64,000 nt of DNA from Vandiemenella viatica (GCA_031002005.1 CM061919.1:20283687-20347686), one strand, 5' to 3'; positions 35,350 to 46,673 are shown, counted from the first letter of the stretch. Notes: generated by a model not told the origin, from the sequence alone. Translations and numbers: made by a program.

Positions 35350-35985
35350 AAAAAATAAGAAATAAATATAATGTGTTTATTATTTAAACACTTTCACATA
35401 CATGTAGTTAATAAGGTCCACAAACATCATATCCGGGTTAATATTTCTTAATTACAATATTATTTACATCATCAGATACTAACAAATTTTTATACACAAT
35501 GAGTTCAAGTCTTAATTGCGCATAATCCAATGATGAACTGTATGTCTCTTGAGCTACACGAACAATTATTAATGTGCATGTCAATCAGTTTTTTGCACTG
35601 TAGCCATATTGAAGTTTCGTATCACTTTATTAGCTAGAATGTCCACCAATTCAGTATAATATCGTGCAACCAAGTAGCCCCACTTCTGCTTGACGGTCAA
35701 GGCGTTGGTCACGGGCCGGCTGTGCGTCGACGAAGTTCCTCCAAGTAGACTGGCCGAAGAAGACACCGCTGGCAGTATCGTCATTAAGGTGGAAACAAAC
35801 AGTCTTCACCCCAGCAATCGTTCGGCAGGAGACGGTGTGCTCACCAAGTGGGATGCTGTCGGTGCCGGCGTTGAATAACTCGGACACTACGTCCAATTCC
35901 TGTATCAGGACGTTCCATTCGTCGTATGTTAAAAACGATTTTATTGTGTCCCACTTTTTCCAAAAGTACAACAGGTTCAAACTCG
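35350..35985 (-). pseudogene. Unidentified coding remnant, about 170-180 codons in three frames
   Basis: From ATG at 35980 a 109-codon frame reads MNLLYFWKKWDTIKSF, LTYDEWNVLIQELDVV, GVKTVCFHLNDDTASG and VFFGQSTWRNFVDAQPA. A frame change near 35700 gives VKQKWGYLVARYYTELVDIL and FNMATVQKTD to a stop at 35581. A third frame beyond it (about 35565-35440) reads RVAQETYSSSLDYAQLRLEL then IVYKNLLVSDDVNN. A minus-strand AATAAA lies near 35380. Coding-like composition with balanced hydrophobic periodicity suggests a real gene broken by two indels. I do not recognise the family. A faint resemblance to PC4-like repeats is not enough to name it. It lacks intron signs and lies amid TEs, so it may be viral or TE cargo. 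Confidence 0.45.
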
Positions 35986-36149
35986 TGTTTGGACTATAAC
36001 CCTATCGTCAACCAGCGTTGAGTTGGTACACGGACGAGAACAACATCACTAGACGAGACATTGGCTGTAAACTGACGCCGGGTCGGCCGGGAGGAAAGGT
36101 GAAGGGGCTGAAAACTAATTAACATAACCAGTCTGCAGCACACGTGCAC

Positions 36150-36305
36150 GGCGACTTGAGCGCACACCTGCGTGGCACGTGGCCGTATTTACATATTATT
36201 CCCATTTATGATCTGAGGCGCACACCTGCTTGGCACGTGGCCTTATTTACATATTATTCCCATTAAGACAGATTTATGACTAGAGCGCACACACCTGCGT
36301 CCACT
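36150..36305 (+). repeat. Short tandem duplication (about 60-bp unit)
   Basis: GCGCACACCTGC(G/T)TGGCACG followed by TATTTACATATTATTCCCAT occurs twice in tandem (about 36160-36216 and 36219-36265). A third partial unit, GAGCGCACACACCTGCG, lies near 36280. Confidence 0.75.
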
Positions 36306-36396
36306 GCGACGTGGGTGGTCCTGATGATTAATGGCCTTTTTGACAGCTTGATGACAGGGGTTGATGATTTATGGTAATTAGGGTCCTAGAATCCCT

Positions 36397-36810
36397 TTGA
36401 TTGCGCCGACCCGCCTTTCAACACTACTAGGGCATATGTTGGTGATGGGGCTTGGAGGGATATTGGTCAAAGAATTACGAAGAGTGCATGGAAGGGAAAA
36501 TATGACCATGAGTAGAAGCTGGCACTCCGCACTCGATTTCAAGCATAAGGGAGTAGGATTTTTTTTTTTTTTTTTTTTTGTGGGGGCTGGAATAAATTAT
36601 CTAGTGATGTGATGAATAATTTATCAAAAACGCTGAAGGAATTTAAAATTAAAATTCGTGAATGATAGAAGTAGATGGGGTAGGAATTTAAATATTCAAA
36701 GGATATAAAATGATAAAAAATACTAAGAAAGTGGTAATTAGATGACTAGGGAAATTTTCACCGGAGCATACGGTCCATCGCAATTAATTATTAATTCGAT
36801 TCAATATATT
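36397..36810 (+). mobile_element. LINE family B, 3' fragment, copy 1
   Basis: Decayed C-terminal RT code (ALDFKHKGVGFF, then GAGINYL after a T run) leads into a 3' UTR with CACCGGAGCATACGGTCC and AATTAATTATTAATTCG. Homologous blocks lie at 41404-41642 and, inverted, 45050-45690. The T run at about 36560-36580 lies within the coding remnant. Confidence 0.7.
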
Positions 36811-38269
36811 AATCATTCAAATACCAGGTATATTACTGAACCGAGGGAACTAAAAAGAAACAAATCTCCAAAGGGGGTTCTGGACAAGATAACTGGAAAG
36901 ACGCGGAGGATAGTTTGGGACATGGCGTCAATTCACCTTCTTTGAAACTTTGAGCACCAGTGCAATAAATGTGCAACGCTCCAAAGTTCAACCAACAACA
37001 ATGGATTCCACCCTACCCTGACTAAGCGCAAACAAATTGATCATAGCATTTCTGACAAACATTTTCTTGAAATCGAGAGGGCAAAATTACAATTATTAGC
37101 AGGGCCGCTGAGGGAGATAGTAATATTGAGTTTTTTCAGTGTTTTACTACTTCTAAAGAACGTTCCTGTTCATAGGTAACTGGCAGTTTGTAATAAAATG
37201 AGCAAGGACATCTCCAAACCCATCTTTTCCATATTCATCGCCCAGGTCCGCTCAATGAAATACTCCAGTTCCATCTCTGACGCCCAGAACAATATATTAC
37301 TAACCACCTGAACCCGACGACGCTGTTCACTCCTATCCCAGTAAAAAATATTTGTAAAACTTTCAAACGTGCCAAAAAAAACCACGGTGTTTGTCGAGTA
37401 TTTGGCAAGGAATGTAAACAGTTTTGTTTCTATTATAGTTTAGTTAAAAAAGTTTAAGAAATTATTATTGTTATTATTTGCAAATAGACCTATAAAACTA
37501 AGTTATTATTATTATTATTTGTTTCTGGCAGTTTCAAAACAAAAAGCAGTGGCACAATGTTGTATAGTCCACTCAAGGCACTGATGTTGCTTGCTCGGTG
37601 GTCAGTGATAGAATGAGAAGTGTTTGGACCACGGTTTCACCAGACACGAGCCGACTGTAGCGATGGCTTGATGTCACTCCACGTGGTTTTCCCCACGCAC
37701 CGTCAGTCGGCTTGATGGCATGATGGACGAAACTGAAAGATATTGGACTGACCGGATATCCCAATAATCCTGTCAGTCCACGTCATCCACATCAGTTTCC
37801 CCACAGATGACACGATAATGGAGTGACATCGCTCCATTTGGACGGATGGAGCGTCGTGTATGGCCACCTCTAGACTACCTCGGCCACTCCGATCTAGTTA
37901 GTATTGCACTGGATTTTCCGAACAGTGTTGCAGATCAGCAAAAAATTCAGTTTTCAGTAATGAGTGCGAAAAACTTGTAAGAAAGAATACTTAACCTATG
38001 AAACAAGGTAATGTGCTTTTTAATTCGAAACATTTGCATGTCTATTAAAAAAAAAAATAGAAACTAGCTTGGCTGTTTCGGGCGTGTAATGTAACATGAT
38101 TTGTTCACGTAAAAACTTCTAGGCCACGATTTAGTGAGACCAGGTCGGGTCGTCTAAAGGGGCCTTTAGAGTGATTAGGACGGCGCGGCATGACAGAAAG
38201 AGAACAGGTGTTGGCCGCAGACTTCGCAGATTTTAGGTAGGCCGCAAATTTTACTGGTCGCAGTTTTTT
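36811..38269. other. No gene recognised; (ATT)n near 37500
   Basis: Mixed sequence with a short ATT microsatellite at about 37500-37522. Open frames here (for example minus 37170-37385) show no recognisable motif. Confidence 0.45.
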
Positions 38270-38655
38270 ACAATAAGCTCAAATGAGGATCTAGCTAAAA
38301 TAAGTAACTGACCCAAACTATGTGAGTGTTCCATCTTGTAAAACTTACTGACGAAGTTCGAAGCCCTACTTTGTGCGGCCGCGAAGATGAATGTCTGCAA
38401 AATAATGCACAACGTCTCCCAAAAGGCAAGGTGCCAATTTATTACGCTCTGTCTTGTGGTCGTTTAAAATAAACTCAAGGGAGGATCCCAGCTAAAATAA
38501 ATTACTGTCCCAAACTATGCTGATTTTCCAACCAAATACAGTAGCTTAGGAGACAGTTATAGTAAAGTTCGTAGTAACACCAACAATGGGGGAATCCCTA
38601 CTGTGTGCAGCCGTTGTGGTGCGTCTTTGAAAAATAATGCACATAGTATGTTAGA
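38270..38655 (+). repeat. Diverged direct duplication (about 190-bp unit)
   Basis: CTCAA-(5)-GAGGATC then AGCTAAAATAA and CCCAAACTATG occurs near 38278-38330 and again near 38473-38525. Both units end with a TGCAAAATAATGCACA or TTGAAAAATAATGCACA block, showing an old tandem duplication. No function seen. Confidence 0.65.
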
Positions 38656-39067
38656 ATAAATAACGAGCGCCCTTGACAAGCATTGTTTGAGCTGAACTAG
38701 TATAATACAAAAATATCGTATTTCTGCCTGCCTGTATCAAAAACTAAAATCATAGACGTATAGACAAAAAAAGGTCCGAATAGATTTAACACTTCATTCA
38801 TTAAAATCCAATGGGATTTGCCGGAGTAATGAGGGTTTTAGATATATTTTAACGAATTTTCAGTGGATTCTGCAAAATACTTGTGGGAATAAGCGACTCG
38901 CCGGCCAAAAAAGATGTGCCGCTAACTTACCGCGAAGGAGGCACTGCAGGGGTTAGTCTGGGGGCCGCTCAGTCAGAAAATACTAATGCTAATTCGCCAG
39001 AACCAGCGCGCCATTGTGTATTGGCTGCATGCCTCTATTTACGTGTAAAGACGCCGAAAAGGCCGAT

Positions 39068-40164
39068 GCTGCGAAACACAACTTGCACTTCTAATTCACG
39101 ACTTGTGCCGAATTATAGATGAGCAATCCCAAGTTGATTTGGTTCTATTAGACTTTAAAAAAGCTTTCGACACTGTGCCTCACACTAGGTTACTTAGGAA
39201 ACTTCGCGGTTACGGCATATCTAGACAAATATGCGACTGGGTTGCAGACTTCCTGAAGGGCAGAACACAGTGTGTAGTTCTCGACGGTGAGCGTTCATCA
39301 CTTACTGAAGTGGGGTCTGGAGTTCCCCAGGGAAGTGTGTTAGGGCCTCTGTTGTTTCTCATATACATCAATGATCTATGCGACATAATAGGGGGAATGA
39401 AAAGATTATTTGCCGATGATGCTATAATTTATCGCGAAATCAAAACCCTGGACGACTGCGCTTTGTTACAAGATGATATTACGAAAATAATTGCGTGGTG
39501 TAAAGATTGGCAGTTGGAGTTAAACGCTAAAAAGTGCCAAGTCATGCGTGTGAGTAAAAAGGTGACACCATTTAATTATGAATATACGATTAATGACACT
39601 GTCCTTAGAACGGTAGATTCCGCTAAATACCTAGGGGTAACAATTCGTAATAATTTGTCGTGGAATGAGCATATTGAGAATGTAATGGGGAAAGCAAATC
39701 GTATACTCCGATTTCTAGGTCGTAATTTAAATCAATGCACTCAGGAAGTTAAATCGATTGTATACAAGTCACTAGTACGTCCTCACTTAGAGTATTGTTG
39801 TTCTGTATGGGGTCCCCATCAAAAGGGGTTAATGGAGGCTTTAGAGAAGGTCCAAAGAAGAGCCGCCCGATTCGTGACAGGTATATATAGTTGGAGGGAA
39901 AGCGTAAGTGCGATGTTGAAGGAGTTAGGTTGGGAAGACCTGGAACACCGAAGGCGTTGCTCTCGACGGAAGCTAATTGAAAAATTCACGACAGATGTAT
40001 TTCGGAATGACAGTCAGCAAATATTGCTACCAGCAACATTCATATCTCGAAATGACCGTGAAAATAAGATAAGAGAAATCAGGGCAAGAACCGATTCATT
40101 TCTGTACTCATTTTTCCCACGAGCGATTAGGGAATGGAATAGAAAGGATTTACCGGGCGAGTAA
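39068..40164 (+). CDS. LINE family A reverse transcriptase, 5'-truncated but uninterrupted
   Basis: An open frame of about 365 codons runs to the stop at 40162-40164. The first in-frame ATG is at 39103, but LINE sequence continues upstream, so no true start exists here. RT motifs appear in order: VDLVLLDFKKAFDTVPH (first catalytic Asp), GVPQGSVLGPLLFLIYINDL, LFADDAIIY (catalytic FADD), WCKDWQLELNAKKC, KYLGVTIRNNLSW, RPHLEYCCSVWGPHQKG, VQRRAARFVTGIYSW, and FFPRAIREWNRKDL. Catalytic residues are intact and stops are absent, so this is the youngest-looking LINE copy in the window. It cannot mobilise itself without endonuclease and ORF1. Confidence 0.85.
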
Positions 40165-40405
40165 ACTTGAAATCCGACAGGAGTAGCTTTCGATAAAGCA
40201 CTCCTGCCATCCTGATCTGGGTTTTCCATGGTTTTCCCAGATCACTCCACGCGAATGCGGGGATGGTTCCTCACAATAGCCCATGGGCGCCTCCTGCCAT
40301 ATCCCTTATAACCCTTCCAAACCATAACCCTTCTCGATAGGTGCTATGCACCCTCCGCCACACACTTATAGTGAATCGCGGAGTAATAATAATAGTAATA
40401 ATAAT
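39068..40405 (+). mobile_element. CR1-like LINE, family A, copy 2 (5' truncated)
   Basis: The element enters in frame at CETQLALLIHDLCRII (about 39069) and has RT, C-terminal domain and 3' UTR. Its 3' end has TGCACCCTCCGCCACACAC, GCGGAGTAATAATAATAG and an (AAT)n-like tail. It lacks the endonuclease and the front of RT, as expected for 5' truncation during target-primed reverse transcription. The 3' UTR contains GGGTTTTCCATGGTTTTCCC, shared with the SINEs in this window. Confidence 0.9.
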
Positions 40406-40647
40406 AATAAATAGAATAACAATCTCTACAGGCATATAATACGCGAACAGGAAGAGATATGAAATACGAACAATCTGCATTTTATTCACCGTGAAAAGTA
40501 TTACTTAAAAGAGACATTGGATGGGTATCTAATTCTGTAAATAATGACTTAGTATATTTTAACCAACGCAGGACTCACGCGTGGAAAACCAAACCCAGCT
40601 TTACCGTATTTTTATTTGTTCTACACTGGCTATTTTCTCATGACGTA

Positions 40648-41556
40648 ATGAAAGTTATTGATGCAGGATCCCAAGTTGATGCTTTTTTCTTGGATTATCA
40701 GAAATCTTTTGACTCTGTACCACACAACCGACTTTTAGCGAAGATTCGAGCGTACTGTATATCTGATCAGATTTGCGAATGGATACTCGATTTTCTAACT
40801 GGTCGGTCACAGTATGTCTTTGTTGACGGTGAAGCCTCTTCAAAGCTAGATCTTACTTCGGGAGTTCCTCAAGGAAGTGTAATAGGACCACTTCTTTTCT
40901 TAATTTTTATAAACGATCTCTGTGACAACGTTAATTGCAGGATGCAATTTTTTGCTGATGATGCACTTATTTATAGGGAAGTGAGGTGCTCTGACTATTT
41001 CTTAGAAATTCAGCGCGATCTGTATGTTATTTCGGAATGGTGCGGTAAATGGCAGCTTACACTTAAGTGCAAAAAGTGCAAGGCAATGCACATAACTAAT
41101 AGAAAGACCCCGTTTGCTTACGAGTACAAAGTTAACAATTCAGTTGTTGACACTATGGATTCACTGAAGTATCTAGGCGTAACAGTACAAAGCAACATGA
41201 AATGGGACTTGGACATAACTTCCGTCGTAGGCAAAGCTAATGTTACACTACGATTTATAGATCGAATTTTAAGAAGTTGTAATGCTCATACAAAGGAAAT
41301 AGCGTACAAAACACTAGTGCGTCCGCATTTGGAATACTGTAGTGCAGTTTGGGATCCGTGTCGCAAGGGATTGATTGACATTTTAGAGAAAGTACAGAGG
41401 AGAGTGCACTCGATTTCAGGCACAAGGGTGTGGGAAGATTTTCTTTTTTTAGGTAAAGATGTCAGGGATTGGAATGAGTTACCAAGAGTAATAATGAATA
41501 ACCTACCTACAACGTTAAAAGAATTTAAAGTTAAAATTTGTAGAAGGCAAATGTAG
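40648..41556 (+). pseudogene. Chimeric LINE ORF: family A-like RT fused to LINE B tail
   Basis: Residues 1 to about 253 are a family A-like RT: VDAFFLDYQKSFDSVPHN, GVPQGSVIGPLLFLIFINDL, FFADDALIY, KYLGVTVQSNMKW and RPHLEYCSAVWDPCRKG. From VHSISGTRVWEDF onward the frame is the C-terminal end of LINE B (FLGKDVRDWNELPRV, LKEFKVKI), as shown by similarity to the fragments at 36397-36810 and 45050-45690. The insertion happens to preserve the frame, giving an accidental fusion of 302 codons. The rest of the host RT is found past the insert (41642-41925). Confidence 0.8.
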
Positions 41557-41642
41557 GTGACTGAAGGATAGCGGGACGTTGGGTGTACATGGAAATTGCC
41601 ACCGGAGCGTATGCTCCATTGCAATTAATTAAATTAAATTAA
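41404..41642 (+). mobile_element. LINE family B 3' end, nested in the LINE above
   Basis: It starts near GCACTCGATTTCAGGCAC and ends in a 3' UTR with CACCGGAGCGTATGCTCC (a small GGAGC/GCTCC hairpin) and an (AATTA)n tail. The host LINE frame is interrupted between RRV and RFVT. The target duplication is not clear by eye. Confidence 0.75.
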
Positions 41643-42225
41643 ATTAGATTCGTTACTGCTAGTTACAGTGCTTACGTAAGTGTCACAGAGCTGATAAGCG
41701 GGTTGGGCTGGGATTGTTTGGCGGACAGACGAGGTCGTTTTCGTTTGAATTTGTTGGAGAATATGCGAAAATTCTTAATTTACGAGTGCAACGAAATACT
41801 TCTTCTGCCAACCTATTTAGGTAGCAATGACAGGAGGGATAAGATTCGAGAAAGAAGATGCTGTACTGATACATGCATGTATTCCTTCTTTCCTCGTTCT
41901 GTTCTGGATTGGAATGCACTCAACTAGGATTGGTGCTTAGCACCCTCTGCCACCCACAGTATTTGTGATTTGCAGAGTATAGATGTAGATGTAGATAATA
42001 TTTAGTGGTTCTTCAAAACCTAATTTAATTAATTAATAATGTATTATTAATATCTAAAATTTTATTTGTAATAATAACTTGCTGGTTAGTATCTTTATGG
42101 TATGACTACAGATTTGTGATCTCACATACATCATTTAATAATTTTTCTGTGGGTTTATTTATTGTAATTTTTTTATAATAACAGAAATTGTTTTATCAAT
42201 TGACGAGATACTGAGGTTGCTAATA

Positions 42226-44527
42226 CAGTGCAATCTTAATATAACGTACCTCAATATAACGAATTCCTCGATTTAACAAATTCTTCGTAATCCCCTTGAA
42301 TTGTCTATAAGAGTCAATATAAAATATACCTTTACATTGCGAACATTTTTTGCGAACAACCTCTTTATAACGAATTTTCAACTATCAAGTAAAAGTATAC
42401 ATACCTCTAATTAACGAATTTTGTCAACCCAAAACCTTTATATAAAGTTCCCACCAATCGCGACATGTTTCGACACGCTTTTGTTCGTAAAACAATCATT
42501 GTTGTTTGATTGAAAGTAATGTAAACACTTCTGCTCGTCACTATTGTTAAAGATTTAAGTTAAAATGGCTCAGAAACGTAAAAGGTGTTCCTTAACAGTT
42601 GCAGAAAAGCGAAACATCATTAATTATGTTGACAAAAATCCTATAACGAAAAAATTAGACATAGCTAATAAGTTCGGGATTCCCGCAAGTACATTGGCTA
42701 CAATTTTAAAATTTAAAGATAAGTTTTCAGAAGAAAGTGGTTTGCCTGTAAACAGTAAAAGATTAAAATCATGCGAGTTCAAAGACGTAGAGGAATGTGT
42801 GTTGAAGTGGTTAAAACAGTGCCGAGACAAAAAAATCACAATCGGAGGCCCTATTCTTCAGGAAAAGGCTCAGCAGTTTGCAGTAGAATTGGGGCATGAA
42901 AAGTTCCGTGCTAGCAACGGGTGGCTTCAAAATTTCAAAAAAACGAAACGAGATTGTTTTTCGAAAAATATGCGGTGAAAGTGGTAGTGTTGATGAAAAA
43001 GTATGTGATGATTGGAAAAACAAACTGGCAGAGCTGACCACCGGATACGATCCCGAAGACATCTTTTACGCCGATGAAACTGGACTATTCTAAAATGTTT
43101 ACCTGACAAAACCTTATCATTCAAAGGCGATGAATGTAATGGCGAAAAAACAGCAAACTTCGCTTAACAGTACTGCTGGGAACAAATTGTACTGGGACTT
43201 TAGCCACTCATCTTCGGAAAATATCAAAAACCGCGATGTTTTAAAAATGTCAATAATCTGCCAACAGATTACACGTCCAACCATAAGACTTGGATGACTA
43301 GTGATGCTTTTTGCAATTGGCTTAAAAGTCTGGATAAAGAGATGAAGGAAAAAAAAAAACAAGAAAATTCTAATGTTCATCGATAATTGTACTGCACACG
43401 GAGAAATTCCTAACCTGGAAAATATAAAAATAAAGTACTTTCCTCCAAATACCACTTCAAAACTACAACCACTGGACCAAGGCATCATCCAAAGCTTCAA
43501 AATGCATTATAGGAAGGAAGTTGTCAGACGATTTCTTGCTGATGTTGAACGTCAAACACCAACTACAATTGACGTTTTACAAGCCATGTGGATGATCGCC
43601 AAAGCTTGGAGTCTAGTCACTGAAAAGACCATTGCAATCTGCTTCAAAAAAAGTGGGTTTAAAGTAACATGCGAAGATGAGAAGGACGATTTACCAGTCG
43701 CAGAACTTGCTAGGACCTGGCAAAGAGTTCAAAAAGAATTGCACCTTCAAGAGACTGAGTTCGAAGACTTCTTTACCTTTGATAATGATTTAGCCGTCTG
43801 TGGAGAACTGACTGATGCTGACATCGTCACATCTGTGTTGCCGGTTACTAATGCAGAAGCGGATGAAGACGAGGAAGAAGGGGGTGAAATTGATGAGCAT
43901 AACTTCACAATAAAAGATGCTTATAATGCTTTAAATATAATAAAATCTGTGTTTCTCAAAAAGGGAGGTTTGAGTGACGATGTAGTCAATTCCATCACGA
44001 AATTAGATTGCGCTTTGGATTTGATAACTCTTACCGGTGGTAAACAGACAACTATTTATGACTTTTTTTCTAATCAAGATGAACAAAATTGAGATTAAGC
44101 TACTATAACCACATTGTTGATTCTTTACCTTTAATTCGTGATTTTTGTTGTGCGAATCTTTGAAATTAACATTAAATTACCTACATAATGTATGTACCCA
44201 CCAAGATATGTACCTACTTTTACGGATTTTACTGCATTCAATTTTGATTATTAATGTAAGAAAAAAATTTTGTTACCTACCTAATTGTTTTTAAATAGAA
44301 AATACATACAGTAATTTGATAAAATGTGTTATCATTTATTTGCAGAAGTTGTTCGCTATAACAAGATAAGTACGTAATGTTGAGGTGAATATAACTATTT
44401 TTTTACCTCTTTATAACGAATTTTAGACCAACCTAACCTCAACATAACAAACCTTAGTTCAACGAATTACTTGATATAACGAATATTTTCTTGTTCCCCT
44501 CCGATTTGTTATATCGAGGTTGCACTG
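42226..44527 (+). mobile_element. pogo/Tigger-type Tc1/mariner element, near full length
   Basis: The ends are CAGTGCAATCTTAATATAAC at 42226 and, inverted, a right end TTATATCGAGGTTGCACTG finishing at 44527. Each is flanked by TA (42224-42225 and 44528-44529). CAGTGCAACCTCGATATAAC-like ends are typical of pogo/Tigger. Further copies of the ATATAACGAATT motif recur inside both ends (for example about 42255 and 44470-44485), likely transposase binding sites. Length (2302 bp) is near the family norm. The transposase frame is broken. Confidence 0.95.
42565..44092 (+). pseudogene. pogo/Tigger transposase (CENP-B HTH, DDE_1), frameshifted
   Basis: The ATG at 42565 starts MAQKRKRCSLTVAEKRNII, a Psq-like helix-turn-helix with FGIPASTLATILK. 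A CENP-B/Tc5 second HTH region follows (AQQFAVELGHEKFRASNGWL). A frame change in an A-rich tract near 42942-42955 passes to frame 2, which continues to DEKVCDDWKNKL and FYADETGLF (first Asp, about 43075), then TAA. After a decayed stretch, frame 2 resumes with MFIDNCTAHGEI (second Asp) and LQPLDQGIIQSFK (third Asp), through an acidic tail to 44092. All three catalytic aspartates are readable, so the copy died recently by small indels. It resembles CENP-B/Jerky domesticates but shows no sign of domestication. Confidence 0.92.
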
Positions 44528-44529
44528 TA

Positions 44530-45049
44530 GTGTGAAAAATAACATGGATTTATCAGTTGGAGATTCTGTAAAATCATATTACTACGAATTGCTATTAACT
44601 GAATCATTCCAATTAATAACCCTTTAAATTAAATACACAAGTGTGGTTCGATTACACAATAATTAATTATTCTGGTGGCTTTAATCATAAATACGATGTA
44701 ATCAAAAATTATATAGAGTTTAATCAATTTAGCATATTATTTATTTACGGTAAAATATTTGTAATAACAGAAATTATTTCGAGTTACTAAATTGCTATTT
44801 AGAAAATAAGATATTAACTGCAGAAATTATCATTAATAGGTTAACAAATTTGTGGTGAAATATAGGTGAGTACGATAGTCGAGTTGAAAGAGAGATTAAT
44901 GTCCGTAAATAGCAAGCTGAATTCGATCCCTATGCTCAGGTTGAAACAGGCATCGTTATGTTAGAAGGGTTGAGGGGATGGGGTGTAGGGGAAGGAGTGG
45001 AGTGGTGGAGGGGTGGGAGGAGAGGGGGGTGGGACTGTCATCCATCGTA
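44530..45049. other. No gene recognised; G-rich patch near 45000
   Basis: AT-rich sequence ending in a G-rich stretch at about 44965-45030 with repeated GGGGTGGGAGG-like runs. No coding motif was recognised. Confidence 0.4.
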
Positions 45050-45690
45050 GTTGTCATCACCTAAGGGTAACCCAATTCACTCTTGCCTCATTTGGGTAAT
45101 CATACAGGCTCTTATGGTTGTTCCCGTGAGCTCGAGCCCACGGGAACAATTTCTACCTACTTCCCCTACATACCCATTTTCTCCCCTTTCCTGTGTCCAC
45201 CTACTTTTGCTCTTTACAAATTTCATCTTTAAATTCATTGAACGTTTTTAGTAAAATAATCATCATTTCTCTTAGTAATTTATTCCAAACCCTGAACCCT
45301 TACTTACAACAGAAAATCTTGCTCTTGAAATCGAGTGCCAGCTTGTAGTCATGGTCGTGTTTTCCCATTCATGGATTGCTTTCAATTCTTGAACCAGCAT
45401 CATTCGACCCCCTCATCACCAATATACGCATTGTACACTCCATGACTCTATTCACCCTCTTCCTCTCTACCAATGAATCCCATTCAAGCTCTTATATCAT
45501 ATCTGTTACTGGTTGTATTATGCGGTAATTTCCTGAGACAAATCCAGCAACCCTTCTTTGCACCTCCTCCAGCTTCTGAATTTGATACTCAAAATGTGGA
45601 TCCCATCCTACTCTACTACTATCACACTTTTCCAGTCCTCCGGCAAGCAGCAAGTACGCAGATTCTGTTTGAATAATATTTCAAGATAAG
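45050..45690 (-). mobile_element. LINE family B, 3' fragment, copy 3
   Basis: On the minus strand, decayed RT code reads FEYQIQKLEEVQRRVAGFVS, ELEWDSLVERKRVNRV, KLALDFKSK and FRVWNKLLREMM, ending FKDEICKEQK at about 45225. The 3' UTR contains a 28-bp near-perfect palindrome, GTTCCCGTGAGCTCGAGCCC and on to GGGAAC (45120-45147), at the position where the other copies have a smaller hairpin. Confidence 0.75.
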
Positions 45691-45913
45691 GTACAATGTC
45701 ACATCCTGCTACCTTTAAAATAACAGCCTATTTATGTTTTATATGCTTGTTGAGTTGCTTCATTATATCCTCAGGACGAATTTCAAATTTTTTAGTTCGC
45801 TCATTTCTGTGTTGTTAAGGTTGTTCTCCGATTTACACCCGTCCATTTCTGAATCATCATCCCTAATGGTCTCACCAAACCAGTTACTTAAAATCTGTCA
45901 GTAACTTCTTCTC

Positions 45914-46565
45914 CATCAGTGGCGTAGCGGGGGGGGGGTCGGTCCGCCCCGGGTGTCACCCCCAAACGGGTGACACCCGCATTTCGAAATTAGTAATCGA
46001 AATTATTGTGATACAATTTTTTTTTGATAGACTTTGATAGACGTCTACCTTAAACGTTTTGAATATTTGTTTTTAAGTTGATCTATCGCTTTTTCAAATA
46101 CGATCCAGAGGGCAGTGCTCTTTCATTACAGTAGAGTATAATTATTGGGCAACACCGCACCCTTAAACAAAGAGAGCATCGCTCTGTAGCTCCAACAATC
46201 ACAGGAACTCATTCTACATGCCATCCGTCACTGTTGTTTGGTTTGTTAGAAGCGGCGTGGCGGTGGATACAATGTAAGTTTTCTTGTATAAAGAGAGGTA
46301 GTTTTAAATTAAAGGATATATTATATATATCTAAAATTGTTAAAATCATGGTAATTAGACAGTTAAATTGAAAATCCTCGAAATTTTTCAAGGAAAATGT
46401 TAAATTTTCCTTTCGAAAAAAATAAAATCCAAGCTTATGTCGAATACGCGTAGTCTAGGCTTCAAAATTGTTTTGCTTATTTAGAATTCTAGCTAAGATT
46501 CACAAGTGCATTGAAGTATTTTCTAGTAACTTTTGAATTTATCATCTGACAGATTCGTGATGTAT
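45914..46565 (+). mobile_element. Repeat family X, copy 2
   Basis: It begins CAGTGGCGTAGCGGGGGGG and follows copy 1 (20893-21553) to the GATTCGTGATGTATAA block and GAGTAC. Beyond GAGTAC the two copies differ completely. The internal G-run lengths vary. No coding capacity was seen. Confidence 0.7.
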
Positions 46566-46673
46566 AATTTGAGTACATTTCGCGTTATCCGATGTACACT
46601 CTGCGTACCTACCTATTGTGACAGTGCACCTATCTCGACATGAAATCGCATCATGTTCCAATTTATCCAAATA

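Larger units (their letters stand above)
40630..42000 (+). mobile_element. CR1-like LINE related to family A, split by LINE B
   Basis: The RT frame from about 40648 runs to KVQRRV near 41404, where LINE B sequence begins. After about 41642 the first LINE resumes as RFVTASYSAYVSVTELISG, NLLENMRKFLIYECNEILL, SFFPRSVLDWNALN and a stop at about 41925. The 3' UTR is short, with GCACCCTCTGCCACCCAC and TTGCAGAGTATAGATGTAG. It lacks the SINE-like block found in copies 1 and 2. Confidence 0.85.

Noticed and set aside
38883..39122. 79-codon frame upstream of LINE copy 2
   Set aside because: Its 3' half overlaps the LINE in another frame and its 5' half shows no recognisable family.
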